This document shows positions 7,724 through 16,874 of a DNA stretch of 36,873 bases, piece by piece. The stretch lies in NCBI GenBank assembly GCA_026709535.1, contig JAPOST010000056.1:1-36873 (forward strand). Direction: 5' to 3'. Positions within the stretch are counted from its first letter, which is position 1. Every line of letters starts with the position of its first letter. The position numbers were made by a program, and so were the translations under genes. The notes under the pieces were generated by a model that was not told the DNA's origin, ran no database searches, and was given only the letters and a program-made list of their open reading frames with translations. This stretch comes from Rhodospirillaceae bacterium. Lineage in GTDB: Bacteria > Pseudomonadota > Alphaproteobacteria > Bin65.

Positions 7724-8950
7724 ATGGATGCAGATCGGACTTTTGTCATCGTAGGCGCCGGCCATGCCGGCGGCCGCGCTGCGCAGGCGATGCGACACTA
7801 CGGTTTCGAGGGCCGCGTTATCCTTATTGGTGAGGAGCCGTACGTTCCGTACGAGCGTCCACCCCTTTCAAAAGACCTGATCACAGGTGACGCGGGACTG
7901 GAAAAGGTCCAGCTTCACGACGCAGTCTGGTACGCCGAGAACCAAATCGATCTCGTAACCGGCAATGCAGCCACCGTCATTGATCTGGACCGCAAGACGG
8001 TCAGCCTCGCGGATGGCAAGACAGTCCCCTACGACAAGCTGATGCTCGCCACCGGAGCAAGGGTCCGGAAGCTGCCGATCCCCGGTGCCCATCAGGATGG
8101 CGTGTTCTACCTGCGCACCCTTGACGACTGCGATGCGATCAGGACGCGGATCCGTGAAGGTAGAGATGTCGTCGTTATCGGTGGCGGCTTCATTGGTCTG
8201 GAAATCGCCGGCAGCGCCGTCAAACTGGGAGCTGACGTGACTGTCCTCGAAGCCGCGAACGGCCTGATGGCCCGCAGTCTGGCGCCCGAGGTCGCTGCGT
8301 GGTTCGCAAGCATGCACCGCAACAGAGGCGTGGACCTTCGGCTCAATGCAACCTGCGCCGCCGTCGAGGGAGCTGGCATCGTAACGGGTCTGCGCTTGGA
8401 CGACAATTCGGTCATTCCAGCCGATATCATCATCATCGGGATCGGCATCCTGCCGAATGTTGAAATGGCGGCAGCTGCCGGGCTGGAGGTGGAAAACGGT
8501 ATTGTCGTCGACCATCACGGACGGACGTCACACCCGGATGTCTTCGCTGCTGGAGATGTCGCCAACCAGCCGAATGCTTTTGCCGGGCGGCGTCTCCGGC
8601 TGGAGAGCTACCAGAATGCCCAAGATCAAGCGGCAGCTGTCGCGCGCAACATGTGCGGAGCCGAAGAGGCTTACGAGGATTCACTTTGGGTCTGGTCGGA
8701 CCAGCACGATGTCAACCTGCAGATCACCGGCTGCCCGGACACATGGAACGAACTCGTCTGGCGAGGCAACCCCGATGACGGTGGAGCGACTGTCTTCTAT
8801 CTCGACGGTGGCCGGATCGTGGCGGTGAATACCATCAACAACGGTCGTGAAATGCGCCCTGCCCAGCGGCTGATGAAGAGCGGAAGGACTTTTGATGCTG
8901 CGACGCTTGCCGACCTGTCAGTCAAGCTCATAAAGCTGGCAAAAGAATGA
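7724..8950 (+). CDS. FAD-dependent ferredoxin-NAD(P) reductase
   Basis: 408 residues, standard for the BphA4/PdR-type ferredoxin reductase family that passes electrons from NAD(P)H through FAD to a small iron-sulfur protein. The FAD-binding GxGxxG is at the N-terminus (FVIVGAGHAGGRAAQ), YVPYERPPLSKD follows as in the family, the NAD-binding motif is VVIGGGFIGLEIAG near residues 147-160, and DVFAAGDVA near residues 273-281 is the second FAD contact. The C-terminal reductase domain is present. AAGGA lies about 10 bases before the ATG. The stop overlaps the start of mtnP (ATGA), so the two are translationally coupled. No ferredoxin or cytochrome P450 partner is visible nearby, so its electron acceptor is unknown. 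Confidence 0.9.
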   Translation: MDADRTFVIVGAGHAGGRAAQAMRHYGFEGRVILIGEEPYVPYERPPLSKDLITGDAGLEKVQLHDAVWYAENQIDLVTGNAATVIDLDRKTVSLADGKTVPYDKLMLATGARVRKLPIPGAHQDGVFYLRTLDDCDAIRTRIREGRDVVVIGGGFIGLEIAGSAVKLGADVTVLEAANGLMARSLAPEVAAWFASMHRNRGVDLRLNATCAAVEGAGIVTGLRLDDNSVIPADIIIIGIGILPNVEMAAAAGLEVENGIVVDHHGRTSHPDVFAAGDVANQPNAFAGRRLRLESYQNAQDQAAAVARNMCGAEEAYEDSLWVWSDQHDVNLQITGCPDTWNELVWRGNPDDGGATVFYLDGGRIVAVNTINNGREMRPAQRLMKSGRTFDAATLADLSVKLIKLAKE

Positions 8951-9858
8951 AACGCGGCATGGCAATCGACATCCATTCTCCCGACAGACCGCCGGTCATT
9001 GGCGTCATTGGCGGCAGCGGACTGTACGAGATCGACGGCCTGCAGGATGTGCATTGGGAAACCATTGAAAGCCCGTTCGGCGCACCATCGGACCAGTTTC
9101 TGTTCGGGCGGCTGGAAGATGTCCAGATGGTGTTTTTGCCTCGGCATGGCCGTGGGCATGTTCATTCGCCGTCATCGATCAACTACCGCGCCAACATTGA
9201 TGCGATAAAGCGTGCAGGCGCGACGGAAATCATTTCTGTCAGCGCCTGTGGCTCATTCAAGGAAGCATTGGCTCCCGGCACCTTTGTCCTGCCCGACCAG
9301 TTTATCGACCGCACCTTTGACAGAGAGAAGAGTTTCTTCGGAGAGGGCATGGTAGCTCATGTCGAACTCGCTCATCCGGTATGCGGGCGTCTGAAGAGCG
9401 TTCTGGCGGAGAGTTGTCGGGCCCTCGGCATTCCAGTGGCAGAAGGCGGGACCTATCTGGCAATGGAAGGACCGCAATTCTCGACATTGGCCGAATCGAA
9501 GCTCTACCGTTCCTGGGACTGTTCGGTGATTGGCATGACGAACATGCCGGAAGCAAAGCTGGCCCGGGAAGCAGAGCTTTGCTATGCGACCATTGCGATG
9601 GTTACAGACTATGATTGCTGGCATCCGGATCACGACAGCGTCTCGGTCGAGAGCATCATCAAGGTTCTGATGTCAAACGCCGATCTGGGTTGCGCGCTGG
9701 TGAAGGAAGCCGCGCCAAGGCTGGCGGCGCGGCGGGGGGCGTGTGATCGAGGCTGTCACACCAAACTGGATGCGGCTCTTGTCACTGCGCCGGACGCCCG
9801 TGACCCCGCGATGCTCGCGCGGCTCGACGCCGTGGCGGGCCGGGTCCTGACCGGCTGA
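8947..9858 (+). CDS. mtnP: S-methyl-5'-thioadenosine phosphorylase
   Basis: 303 residues. It cleaves methylthioadenosine, a by-product of polyamine and homoserine-lactone synthesis, with phosphate into adenine and methylthioribose-1-phosphate. Visible signatures are the phosphate-binding VIGVIGGSGLYEI, LPRHGRGH with SINYRANI, the substrate loop AMEGPQFSTLAE, NMPEAKLAREAE and the adenine-side TDYDCW. The start overlaps the stop of the ferredoxin reductase by four bases; an in-frame ATG at 8959 is an alternative. It is followed after 6 bp by a class II aldolase gene, suggesting onward metabolism of the methylthioribose phosphate. A purine nucleoside phosphorylase of the same family is the main alternative, but the NMPEA and DYD segments favour MTA. 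Confidence 0.92.
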   Translation: MKRGMAIDIHSPDRPPVIGVIGGSGLYEIDGLQDVHWETIESPFGAPSDQFLFGRLEDVQMVFLPRHGRGHVHSPSSINYRANIDAIKRAGATEIISVSACGSFKEALAPGTFVLPDQFIDRTFDREKSFFGEGMVAHVELAHPVCGRLKSVLAESCRALGIPVAEGGTYLAMEGPQFSTLAESKLYRSWDCSVIGMTNMPEAKLAREAELCYATIAMVTDYDCWHPDHDSVSVESIIKVLMSNADLGCALVKEAAPRLAARRGACDRGCHTKLDAALVTAPDARDPAMLARLDAVAGRVLTG

Positions 9859-9864
9859 AGACCA

Positions 9865-10518
9865 ATGGCGGGACTCGGTTATCTGAAACAGCGAAAAGCG
9901 CTGATCGCCACTGCGCGGCGACTTGATCCGCTGGGTATCAACCACGGCATGTCGGGGAACGTCAGCGTTCGGGCCGGACAGGGGCTTCTCGTGACGCCAA
10001 CCGGCATTGCCTACGACGACCTTGCTCCAGGTCAGATCGTCTGGATGACGCTGACTGGTGAGTGGTCCAGCGGCTATGCGCCATCCAGCGAATGGCGCTT
10101 TCATTGTAGTATCCTGCGCGCACGTCCTGACCTTGCCGCGGTGGTCCACACTCACGCCCGCCACGCGACCGCGCTAGCCTGCCACCACCAAGGCATTCCT
10201 GCATTCCACTACATGGTTGCCACGGCGGGCGGCGCTAATATCCGGTGCGCGCCGTACGCTACGTTTGGCAGCGAAGAGCTTGCGAAGCGGGCGGTTGAGG
10301 CGCTCGAGGGACGGCGCGCGTGTCTTCTCGCCAATCACGGCATGATTGCCTGTGGCGAAACCCTGGAGAAGGCGCTGGCATTGGCGGTCGAGGTCGAAGC
10401 GCTCGCCGCGATGTATTTGCAAGCCCGGCAGGTCGGCGCGCCGGTCCTGCTGGATGCCGAGGAAATGGCGCGAGTGCTGGCAAAATTCGCCACCTATGGC
10501 CAACAACATCCAAGTTGA
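9865..10518 (+). CDS. class II aldolase/adducin family protein (candidate methylthioribulose-1-phosphate aldolase)
   Basis: 217 residues, the usual length for FucA-like zinc aldolases. The conserved features are HGMSGNVS (residues 27-34), SSE with the likely catalytic Glu76, the zinc ligands in HTH (His95 and His97) and LLANHG with His158. Six bp after mtnP, so almost certainly co-transcribed. In the bacterial DHAP shunt a class II aldolase (Ald2 in Rhodospirillum rubrum) splits 5-methylthioribulose-1-phosphate into dihydroxyacetone phosphate and methylthioacetaldehyde; the position next to mtnP suggests that role here. The isomerase mtnA needed between the two steps is not in the window. Alternatives are fuculose-phosphate aldolase or MtnB dehydratase, which belongs to the same fold. 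Confidence 0.85.
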   Translation: MAGLGYLKQRKALIATARRLDPLGINHGMSGNVSVRAGQGLLVTPTGIAYDDLAPGQIVWMTLTGEWSSGYAPSSEWRFHCSILRARPDLAAVVHTHARHATALACHHQGIPAFHYMVATAGGANIRCAPYATFGSEELAKRAVEALEGRRACLLANHGMIACGETLEKALALAVEVEALAAMYLQARQVGAPVLLDAEEMARVLAKFATYGQQHPS

Positions 10519-10703
10519 GGACTGCCGCAGGTTACAGTATTCGGCAGGGTGTCGCAGAGGCTGGGTGTCACAAGGATGATACCGGAACGCTCTACTACCT
10601 TGTTTTGGAAACAAGGTTGCCGGGGTATGCCTTCTTCGCGGAAGTGCGCGAGGCAGAACCGGTATTTTACAGCCCGGAAATGGATTGAGAGTTTGCAACA
10701 GCC

Positions 10704-11552
10704 ATGCCCGTTCCGATTACCGGGATTGATCATGCCATAGTCGGCGTCCAGGATCTGGAAGCGGCTCAGCGGCAGTGGTCGAGATTGGGGTTCACCATCA
10801 CCCCGCGCGGGCGGCACAGAGGCTGGGGCACGGCAAATTATTGCATCATGTTCGACAGCGACTATGTCGAATTGCTCGGCATTATCGACCCGGCGCAATA
10901 CACCAACAAGCTGGATCAGTTTCTCAGGCTCCGCGAAGGACTCATGGGACTCGCCTTTGCTGCGGAGACCACCGACGCAGTCAGCGCCGCGTTGAATGCG
11001 GCGGCAATCAACCACAAGGGGCCGGTCGATCTCTCTCGACTTCTGGAGTTGCCGGAAGGCAACGTCGAACCGGCGTTCAAGCTGGTATATCTCAATGGTG
11101 CCACGCCCGGTGTCTCGTCATTCGTGTGTCAGCACTTAACCCGCGACCTGGTCTGGCGCTCCGAATGGACGCGCCACGCCAACGGTGCGACCGGCATCGA
11201 ATCCATAACGGCAGTGATCGACGATGCGCCGACGGCGCGAGCCGGCTGGGTCAAGTTGCTGGGGGATGGCGTCGTAACCACCTTCGGCGACGAGGAATTC
11301 AGCGTCGAGGTCGGCGCGACAGAACTGCGGTTCATGAACAAGGCGGCAGCCCGTCAATCACTGCCTGAATTAAAGAAGCTCAGATGGCGACCGCCGTTTC
11401 TCGCCAGCATGACACTCACGGTCCACGACCTCGCGCAGACGATGAAATCGCTGGACGCCGGCGGGATCAAATATCCCCGAATCGAGGCGGACACCTTGAC
11501 CGTCAGCGGTTCCCAAGCGAACGGCGTGAGGCTGGAGTTCTGCGCAATCTAG
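10704..11552 (+). CDS. VOC / glyoxalase-like domain protein
   Basis: 282 residues. The N-terminus GIDHAIVGVQDLEAAQRQW with LGF and the RGRHRGWGTANYCIMF segment is typical of the large glyoxalase-like subfamily of the vicinal oxygen chelate fold, with a second half (ESITAVIDD, ELRFMNK, ASMTLTVHDL) that repeats the fold more loosely. Enzymes of this fold bind a metal and act on varied small molecules; the substrate here cannot be told. It lies 185 bp after the aldolase and may be a separate transcript. Its stop overlaps the stop of the convergent thioesterase gene (CTAG, 11549-11552). The 10519-10703 gap holds no clear gene. Confidence 0.8.
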   Translation: MPVPITGIDHAIVGVQDLEAAQRQWSRLGFTITPRGRHRGWGTANYCIMFDSDYVELLGIIDPAQYTNKLDQFLRLREGLMGLAFAAETTDAVSAALNAAAINHKGPVDLSRLLELPEGNVEPAFKLVYLNGATPGVSSFVCQHLTRDLVWRSEWTRHANGATGIESITAVIDDAPTARAGWVKLLGDGVVTTFGDEEFSVEVGATELRFMNKAAARQSLPELKKLRWRPPFLASMTLTVHDLAQTMKSLDAGGIKYPRIEADTLTVSGSQANGVRLEFCAI

Positions 11553-12043
11553 CCGGATTTCCGGGGCTGCAGCGACTTGATTAGTGCTGTTGCCGACGAG
11601 CGTGCCAGGTCCTCGCCGCCTGATCCGACAATACGACCCTCCAGAAAGACGATGCGGCGACCGGCGTGCCGTAGCCACCCTTCAACGATGACCTCCCCGA
11701 GCGGTACCGCCGCCAAATAGCTTGTCTTCATTTCAAGGGTCGGCAGGAAATAACGGCCACCCAGCTTGAACAGGGCTCCCACGGCCATCGTGTCGTCCAG
11801 CATGGCCGAGATGAAGCCGCCTTGGACGATGCCCATCACATTACCGAATTCCGGCGAGACGTCATACGCGTTGCGGCAGAAACCGCGTTCCGGATCCGCT
11901 TCCAGCGGCCTGATGCCCATCACTTTGGCCGAAGGTGGCCACAACTCCGGGCGGGTCAGCCAGGCCTTGGCGAATTTCGCACCGGTATCGCCGCGCTGCT
12001 CTAGGTCGGCATGCGGCGGGATCGACTCGCGGTCACCGGTCAT
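11549..12043 (-). CDS. PaaI-family hotdog thioesterase
   Basis: 164 residues. A single hotdog domain is shown by the central helix FGNVMGIVQGGFISAMLDDT (asparagine, GG and Asp of the PaaI family, which hydrolyses acyl-CoA esters), followed by the strands LPTLEMKTSYLAAVPLG and VEGWLRHAGRRIVFLEGRIV. The start is taken as ATG 12043, which overlaps the TGA of the upstream hydrolase gene (TGATG), so the pair is translationally coupled; a TTG one codon earlier is possible. Substrate is unknown. It is probably cytosolic. Confidence 0.85.
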   Translation of the reverse strand: MTGDRESIPPHADLEQRGDTGAKFAKAWLTRPELWPPSAKVMGIRPLEADPERGFCRNAYDVSPEFGNVMGIVQGGFISAMLDDTMAVGALFKLGGRYFLPTLEMKTSYLAAVPLGEVIVEGWLRHAGRRIVFLEGRIVGSGGEDLARSSATALIKSLQPRKSG

Positions 12044-12714
12044 CAAACAAGCGCGTCGAAGAAAGATAGGGTCCGGCGCAATGCCAGATCCGCGGCGGTC
12101 TGATCAAAATCGGCGCGCGCGGCGCAATTGAAACCGTGACCAGCGTTGTAGACATGGATCGGCACGGCTCCGTGGGCGTCGCCAATCGCGTTGACGTCGT
12201 CCATCGGGATCATCGCATCGTTGGCGCCGAAATGGAGCATCATCGGAGCCTTGGGCTGCTCATCAGCCAATCCCGCGGTTCGTCCGCCATAATAACCGAC
12301 AGACGGGATTGCCAGCCGTGTTGACGCCAGCCATGCCAGCGACCCACCCCAGCAATAGCCGACGCCGAACACCGGACCACCGAAATCTGCCACTGCCTGA
12401 GCGGCCTCGGCCGCTGCCTGAACATCCATGAGAGGACCATCCCATCCCAGGTCATCGACGATCGCCCGCCCTTTCGTCATGCCATCCTGATCGTAATCCA
12501 GTTCGACGTCTGCCTCCACGCGGTCAAACACGGCAGGGGCGATGGCAACGTAACCGCGCTTGGCGAACTTGTCGGTATCGCGCCGGATGTGGTCATTGAC
12601 GCCAAAGATTTCCTGCATGACCACGACGACACCTTTCGGCGCGCCATCCGGTTTTGCGAGCCAGGCATGGCAGGCATGATTGTCTTCCGCCGTTACGGTG
12701 ATCCAATTTCCCAT
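12043..12714 (-). CDS. dienelactone hydrolase family protein
   Basis: 223 residues from ATG 12714, preceded by GAGGA at six bases; an upstream ATG at 12732 would place that site inside the gene. The alpha/beta-hydrolase catalytic triad of the dienelactone hydrolase family is complete: Cys121 in GVGYCWGG, Asp166 in GANDAMIP and His193 in GHGF, plus Glu36 in the QEIFG motif that orders the nucleophile. These enzymes open lactones or cleave esters; a carboxymethylenebutenolidase-like activity is possible but no aromatic-degradation genes are adjacent. It lies 10 bp after ychF and overlaps the thioesterase gene, so the three probably share a transcript. Confidence 0.9.
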   Translation of the reverse strand: MGNWITVTAEDNHACHAWLAKPDGAPKGVVVVMQEIFGVNDHIRRDTDKFAKRGYVAIAPAVFDRVEADVELDYDQDGMTKGRAIVDDLGWDGPLMDVQAAAEAAQAVADFGGPVFGVGYCWGGSLAWLASTRLAIPSVGYYGGRTAGLADEQPKAPMMLHFGANDAMIPMDDVNAIGDAHGAVPIHVYNAGHGFNCAARADFDQTAADLALRRTLSFFDALV

Positions 12715-12724
12715 GGTTCGTCCT

Positions 12725-13825
12725 CTATACATTGAACCGGAACAGCATTACGTCGCCGTCCTTGACGCTATAATTGCGGCCTTCACTGCGCATCCTGCCG
12801 GCATCCTTAGCACCCTGCTCGCCGCCGTTCGCGACGAAATCGTCAAAGGAGATAGTTTCTGCGCGAATGAAACCGCGTTCGAAGTCGGTATGAATCGCCC
12901 CGGCGGCTTGCGAGGCCTTCGCCCCCTGCGGCACCGTCCAGGCGCGGGACTCTTTTGGACCGGCGGTGAAAAAGGTGATCAGGTCCAGCAGACGGTAGCC
13001 AGCACGGATCACCCGATTGAGGCCCGGTTCTTCCAGACCGAGAGCCGCCAGAAATTCCTGCTGCTCTTCGGCATCCTCCAATTGCGCCAGTTCCTCCTCG
13101 ATAGCCGCCGCGATCACGACACACTCTGTTCCATTTTCGGCTGCAAAAGCCTCAACCTGCAGTGCGTGATCGTTTCCTTCCGCCGCTGATTCCTCATCGA
13201 CATTGGCGACATAAAGAACCGGTTTTGACGTGATAAGGTGCAGATCCCGAAAGGCTTCCTCGTGCCCTTGCGGGATGTCGGCTTTCCACGCCGGCTTCCC
13301 CTCTTGCAGCACCGATAGCGCCGGTTCCATCACGACAAGGCGCGCCTTCGCCTCCTTGTCGCCGCCGGTCGCGCGACGCCGCGCCTTGTCGACTCGACTT
13401 TCAAGGCTGTCAAGATCTGCAAGCATCAGTTCGGTTTCGACCGTCTCGATGTCCCGGGTCGGGTTGACTGATCCTTCGACATGGTGGACATCACTGCCGC
13501 CGAAACAGCGAACGACATGCGCGACGGCGTCAACCTCCCGGATATTGGCTAGAAACTGGTTACCCATGCCATCGCCTTTGCTGGCGCCACGAACCAGTCC
13601 GGCAATATCGACAAACTCAAGTTGAGTTCGAATGATCTCAGCGGATTTTGCAAGGGTGGCGATTTGGGTCAGCCGTTCGTCTGGGACCGAGACACTCCCA
13701 ACGTTGGGCTCTATCGTACAAAAGGGGTAGTTCGATGCTTCCGCAGTCGCTGTGGCGATCAATGCGTTGAACAGCGTGGACTTCCCGACATTCGGCAGAC
13801 CAACGATTCCACACTGAAATCCCAT
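12725..13825 (-). CDS. ychF: ribosome-associated ATPase YchF (OLA1 family)
   Basis: 366 residues, full length. An Obg-family P-loop protein that binds ATP in preference to GTP and associates with ribosomes. Seen directly: [14 protein letters not shown] (Walker A, residues 9-22), [30 protein letters not shown] (switch II region), the nucleotide-specificity segment VLYVANVDE, a coiled alpha-helical insertion, and a C-terminal TGS domain ending ENGDVM-like ([11 protein letters not shown]). Its ATG abuts the stop codon of pth directly, the usual pth-ychF pairing. Confidence 0.97.
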   Translation of the reverse strand: MGFQCGIVGLPNVGKSTLFNALIATATAEASNYPFCTIEPNVGSVSVPDERLTQIATLAKSAEIIRTQLEFVDIAGLVRGASKGDGMGNQFLANIREVDAVAHVVRCFGGSDVHHVEGSVNPTRDIETVETELMLADLDSLESRVDKARRRATGGDKEAKARLVVMEPALSVLQEGKPAWKADIPQGHEEAFRDLHLITSKPVLYVANVDEESAAEGNDHALQVEAFAAENGTECVVIAAAIEEELAQLEDAEEQQEFLAALGLEEPGLNRVIRAGYRLLDLITFFTAGPKESRAWTVPQGAKASQAAGAIHTDFERGFIRAETISFDDFVANGGEQGAKDAGRMRSEGRNYSVKDGDVMLFRFNV

Positions 13826-14473
13826 CTAGCCGGACTTCCCTTCTTTGAGAGCTTCTGCGGCCTGTTCGTCCAGGGCGTAATCCGGGCCCGGCGGCTTTGG
13901 CGGCGGCGGGTTCAGGACATGGCTGACCCGGGTCATGAACCTGTTGTCGTCGCCAGCGATAAGGATCGGCAGGGACTCGACGACAACCTCCACTACATGA
14001 TCGACAATCTTGCGATCAGCCTTGGTGAAGTCTCGCAGAACATAGCCGGAGACGAGATTCTTGTCGCCCGGATGGCCTATACCCAATCGCACTCGCCTGA
14101 AGCCTGGCCCGATATGAGCCGCGATGTTTCGGATACCGTTGTGCCCGCCGTGGCCGCCACCAACCTTCACCCGTACCTTGCCGGGCACCAAGTCCAGTTC
14201 GTCGTAAATCACCGTGATGTCACCGGGTTCGAGTTTGAGGAACCGCACAGCCTGACCGACAGAAAGACCGGACAGGTTTACATGTGTCATGGGCTTTAGC
14301 GCCAGAACGCGATGCCCAGCGATCGATCCTTCCGCCAACTCACCGGAAAACCGGCTTCGCCACTGACCGAAACCGTGGCGCTGGACGATCGCATCCAGCG
14401 CCATGAAACCGACGTTGTGGCGATGGCCGGCAAATTTCGTTCCTGGGTTACCGAGACCAGCCAGCAGCAACAT
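13826..14473 (-). CDS. pth: peptidyl-tRNA hydrolase
   Basis: 215 residues. It recycles peptidyl-tRNAs dropped from stalled ribosomes. Diagnostic parts are LLAGLGNPG at the N-terminus, HRHNVGF with catalytic His19, the KPMTHVNLSG loop, YDELDL with the essential Asp, and GGGHGGHNGIRNI followed by FRRVRLGIGHP. The C-terminal tail is proline-rich and slightly longer than in E. coli, as often seen in alphaproteobacteria. It follows rplY by 56 bp and abuts ychF, forming a translation-related group. Confidence 0.97.
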   Translation of the reverse strand: MLLLAGLGNPGTKFAGHRHNVGFMALDAIVQRHGFGQWRSRFSGELAEGSIAGHRVLALKPMTHVNLSGLSVGQAVRFLKLEPGDITVIYDELDLVPGKVRVKVGGGHGGHNGIRNIAAHIGPGFRRVRLGIGHPGDKNLVSGYVLRDFTKADRKIVDHVVEVVVESLPILIAGDDNRFMTRVSHVLNPPPPKPPGPDYALDEQAAEALKEGKSG

Positions 14474-14529
14474 GCCCGCGCCTTGATCGTGGACCCGGCG
14501 TCCGGATCAACAGCAGATCTGAGAGGTGT

Positions 14530-15189
14530 TTATTCTTCGCCGCCTTCTTCCTTGGCCGCATCGTCTTCGGCGATGGTCGGAACATCCATATCGTCCTCTT
14601 CCGCTGCCTCTTCCTGGACGATTTGAGTGGGAGCACCGATCGAGGCAATCACGAAATCTCGGTCGGTGATTGAAGGCTTGACACCTTCCGGCAGAGTGAC
14701 GTTGCTGATCCGGACGGAGTCGCCAATTTCCAAGCCACTCAGATCGATCACGACTTCATCCGGAATATCGCCCGCGGCCGTCACTACTTCGACAGCATAT
14801 CTGACGACATTCAACACACCACCGACAGTCAGGCCGGGCGCATCTTCCTGGTTTTCGAATCGAACCGGAATCTCCACGGTTACTCGCGTCCGATCAGTCA
14901 CCCGGAGGAAATCGACATGGATCGGATCGTCTGTCACCGGATGAAACTGCACTTCCTTCGGCAAAACCCGATGTTTGCTGCCCTCGACATCAACATGGAA
15001 CTGGGTGGCAAAGAAACCCGCCTTGCGCATGTGTGTGCTCAGGATCCGCGGGTCCATCTTCAACAGAACCGACGCGTCACTGCTGCCATAAATGACGCCT
15101 GGCACCAAACCCTGCTTGCGGACGGCGCGGGCGGCCCCTTTACCAGCCCGGTCGCGCGCCGTTGCTTCGAGCACAGCGAAGTCGCTCAT
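14530..15189 (-). CDS. rplY: 50S ribosomal protein L25 (general stress protein Ctc type)
   Basis: 219 residues. The N-terminal 5S-rRNA-binding L25 domain is clear (RDRAGKGAARAVRKQGLVPG, VIYG), followed by the C-terminal Ctc-type beta domain (VTVEIPVRF, VVIDLSGLEIGDSVRISNV) and an acidic tail rich in Glu and Asp. The long two-domain form is typical of alphaproteobacteria rather than the short E. coli L25. It is followed by pth. The 206-bp gap between it and prs shows no clear gene or terminator, so either read-through or a weak promoter there is possible. Confidence 0.97.
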   Translation of the reverse strand: MSDFAVLEATARDRAGKGAARAVRKQGLVPGVIYGSSDASVLLKMDPRILSTHMRKAGFFATQFHVDVEGSKHRVLPKEVQFHPVTDDPIHVDFLRVTDRTRVTVEIPVRFENQEDAPGLTVGGVLNVVRYAVEVVTAAGDIPDEVVIDLSGLEIGDSVRISNVTLPEGVKPSITDRDFVIASIGAPTQIVQEEAAEEDDMDVPTIAEDDAAKEEGGEE

Positions 15190-15395
15190 CGTTCGTCCCC
15201 GATAGTCGATAATCCTGCCCGATCAGCCTCGAAAAGCGCTCAGCGCAGAAAATCAGATATGGGGCGAGGGTTGCCTGAAAATCAAGGGGCAGGTGGCCGC
15301 GTCAGGACTTTGCCAGGCATTTCGTCAGTAAAGCCCTGTTGACACCTCATGACGATGACTCACTCACGAATTCCAGCCTGCAAAACTGGTTCAAC

Positions 15396-16340
15396 TCAAT
15401 TGAAAAGGCTGCTGACGCTGGCTTCCTCGCTGATCCGACGAATGGCTTCGCCTATCAGGGGGGCGATGCTCAGAGGCCGCAGTTTGTTGGAAACGCGTAC
15501 CGCCTCTGTTGCCGGAATGGAATCGGTGATCACCATTTCATCCAGCGGTGATCCGGCGATCCGCCCGACGGCACCGCCAGACAGCACACCATGCGTGACA
15601 TAGGCGGAGACGGACTCCGCCCCGGCATCCATGAGCGCTCCGGCTGCATTGCACAGAGTTCCGGCCGAATCGACGATATCGTCGACTAGCAGGCATACCC
15701 GCCCCTTCACATCGCCGATGATGTTCATCACTTCGGAAGAACCAGCCTTCTCGCGCCGTTTGTCGATAATAGCCAAGTCGGCACCGATCCGGCTGGCGAT
15801 GATCCGGGCGCGCACGACGCCGCCGACATCGGGCGACACGATCATAATGTCCGAAGCGGCATCCTTGTCACCGCATTTCGCCTTGATGTCGCCGGTAAAG
15901 ACTGGAGCAGCGAACAGGTTATCCACCGGGATATCAAAGAAACCCTGGATTTGTCCGGCGTGCAGATCAATCGTCAGCATCCGGTTGGCACCGGCGGTTG
16001 TGACCAGATTGGCCACCAGCTTGGCGGAAATGGGCGTTCGTGGTCCGGTTTTCCGATCCTGCCGCGCGTAGCCATAATAGGGGACAACCGCGGTCACCCG
16101 ACGCGCAGAAGAGCGCCGTAGCGCGTCCAGCATGACGAGCAGTTCCATGAGGTTGTCGTTGGCGGGAAAAGAGGTCGACTGGATGACGAAAACGTCCTCA
16201 CCGCGGATGTTCTCCTCCACCTCGACAAATACTTCCATATCAGAAAAGCGCCGCACGTTCGCGCGGGTAAGCGGCCTGTTCAGGTAGGCTGATACTGCCT
16301 CCGCCAGGGGCCGGTTGCTGTTGCCGGCAATCAGTTTCAT
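15396..16340 (-). CDS. prs: ribose-phosphate pyrophosphokinase (PRPP synthetase)
   Basis: 314 residues, class I PRPP synthetase, making PRPP from ribose-5-phosphate and ATP for nucleotide, His and Trp synthesis. Seen: [15 protein letters not shown], the ATP loop [28 protein letters not shown], the metal/ribose segment [14 protein letters not shown], the flexible-loop region [11 protein letters not shown], and the PRPP-binding signature [15 protein letters not shown] good AGGGGA ribosome-binding site precedes the ATG. A small leftward ORF (16408-16545) ends 67 bp upstream on the same strand. Confidence 0.97.
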   Translation of the reverse strand: MKLIAGNSNRPLAEAVSAYLNRPLTRANVRRFSDMEVFVEVEENIRGEDVFVIQSTSFPANDNLMELLVMLDALRRSSARRVTAVVPYYGYARQDRKTGPRTPISAKLVANLVTTAGANRMLTIDLHAGQIQGFFDIPVDNLFAAPVFTGDIKAKCGDKDAASDIMIVSPDVGGVVRARIIASRIGADLAIIDKRREKAGSSEVMNIIGDVKGRVCLLVDDIVDSAGTLCNAAGALMDAGAESVSAYVTHGVLSGGAVGRIAGSPLDEMVITDSIPATEAVRVSNKLRPLSIAPLIGEAIRRISEEASVSSLFN

Positions 16341-16407
16341 GAAGTTCCCCTACCACGCCCCTGCTCGGAGTGTCCCCGCCCCCAGAAGCGGATGAGTCGG
16401 ACGGGTT

Positions 16408-16545
16408 CTAACAAGCTGTCACAAGCCTGTAAATGAGGGGTCTTCCGATCTGATGGACCGCGGCTTCTTTTCCGTCAATCAATACCAAACCGGGCGATGA
16501 GGGCGGCCCGTCTATCCCGGATGACAGGTCATCTGACGAGGACAT
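16408..16545 (-). CDS. candidate 45-residue small protein upstream of prs
   Basis: ATG 16545 has a strong AAGGAGG ribosome-binding site five to six bases upstream. The peptide is Ser/Asp-rich at the start (MSSSDDLSSGID) and then reads LVLIDGKEAAVHQIGRPLIY, with no recognised family, membrane segment or cysteine cluster. The reading frame is open further upstream to 16611 but without a better start. The ribosome-binding site and start codon sit inside a perfect 7-bp inverted repeat (GAGGACA / TGTCCTC, 3-nt loop), so translation might depend on RNA structure. It could be a small protein or a regulatory leader of prs; it could also be chance. Confidence 0.4.
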   Translation of the reverse strand: MSSSDDLSSGIDGPPSSPGLVLIDGKEAAVHQIGRPLIYRLVTAC

Positions 16546-16649
16546 TGTGTCCTCCTTCTCGCGCTTGACCAAGCGCAATTGGATGGACAAGGCCAATTCG
16601 ATAATCAGCACGCACGGAGGCGTTCACCAAAAGTTCGGTCTCCGGCGCG

Positions 16650-16874
16650 CTATTCTACCGGACTGTCACTGATGTGATGCAACAGATGGGCGTCATTCGA
16701 ACTCAGCACACGCCAGATGTGGTTCGGTACCAGTATTCCAGTCTGCGCCTGTGATGCCCAGGCGCTGAAACCCGGCACCTCGTCTGCGCGCATGGAGCGA
16801 TCAGGCGAGCGCCACCAGACTTCGTCGCAGGAATTACAGTTGTACAACCGACGCCTTCGGCGCCGTATCGCCAT
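16650..16874 (-). CDS. doubtful 74-residue ORF with a CxxC pair
   Basis: An arginine-rich start is followed by LYNCNSCDEVWWRSPD and a tryptophan-containing helical stretch (ILVPNHIWRVL). The CNSC motif could be half of a zinc ribbon, but no second cysteine pair is present and there is no Shine-Dalgarno sequence. It may be a remnant or a chance frame. Beyond it, 16875-17071 holds nothing I can recognise; this 16546-17071 stretch is the left border of the defence operon. Confidence 0.3.
   Translation of the reverse strand: MAIRRRRRRLYNCNSCDEVWWRSPDRSMRADEVPGFSAWASQAQTGILVPNHIWRVLSSNDAHLLHHISDSPVE

Noticed and set aside
7422-7754. possible thioesterase remnant
   Set aside because: Only a faint hotdog-like pattern over about 25 residues; runs into the ferredoxin reductase in another frame.
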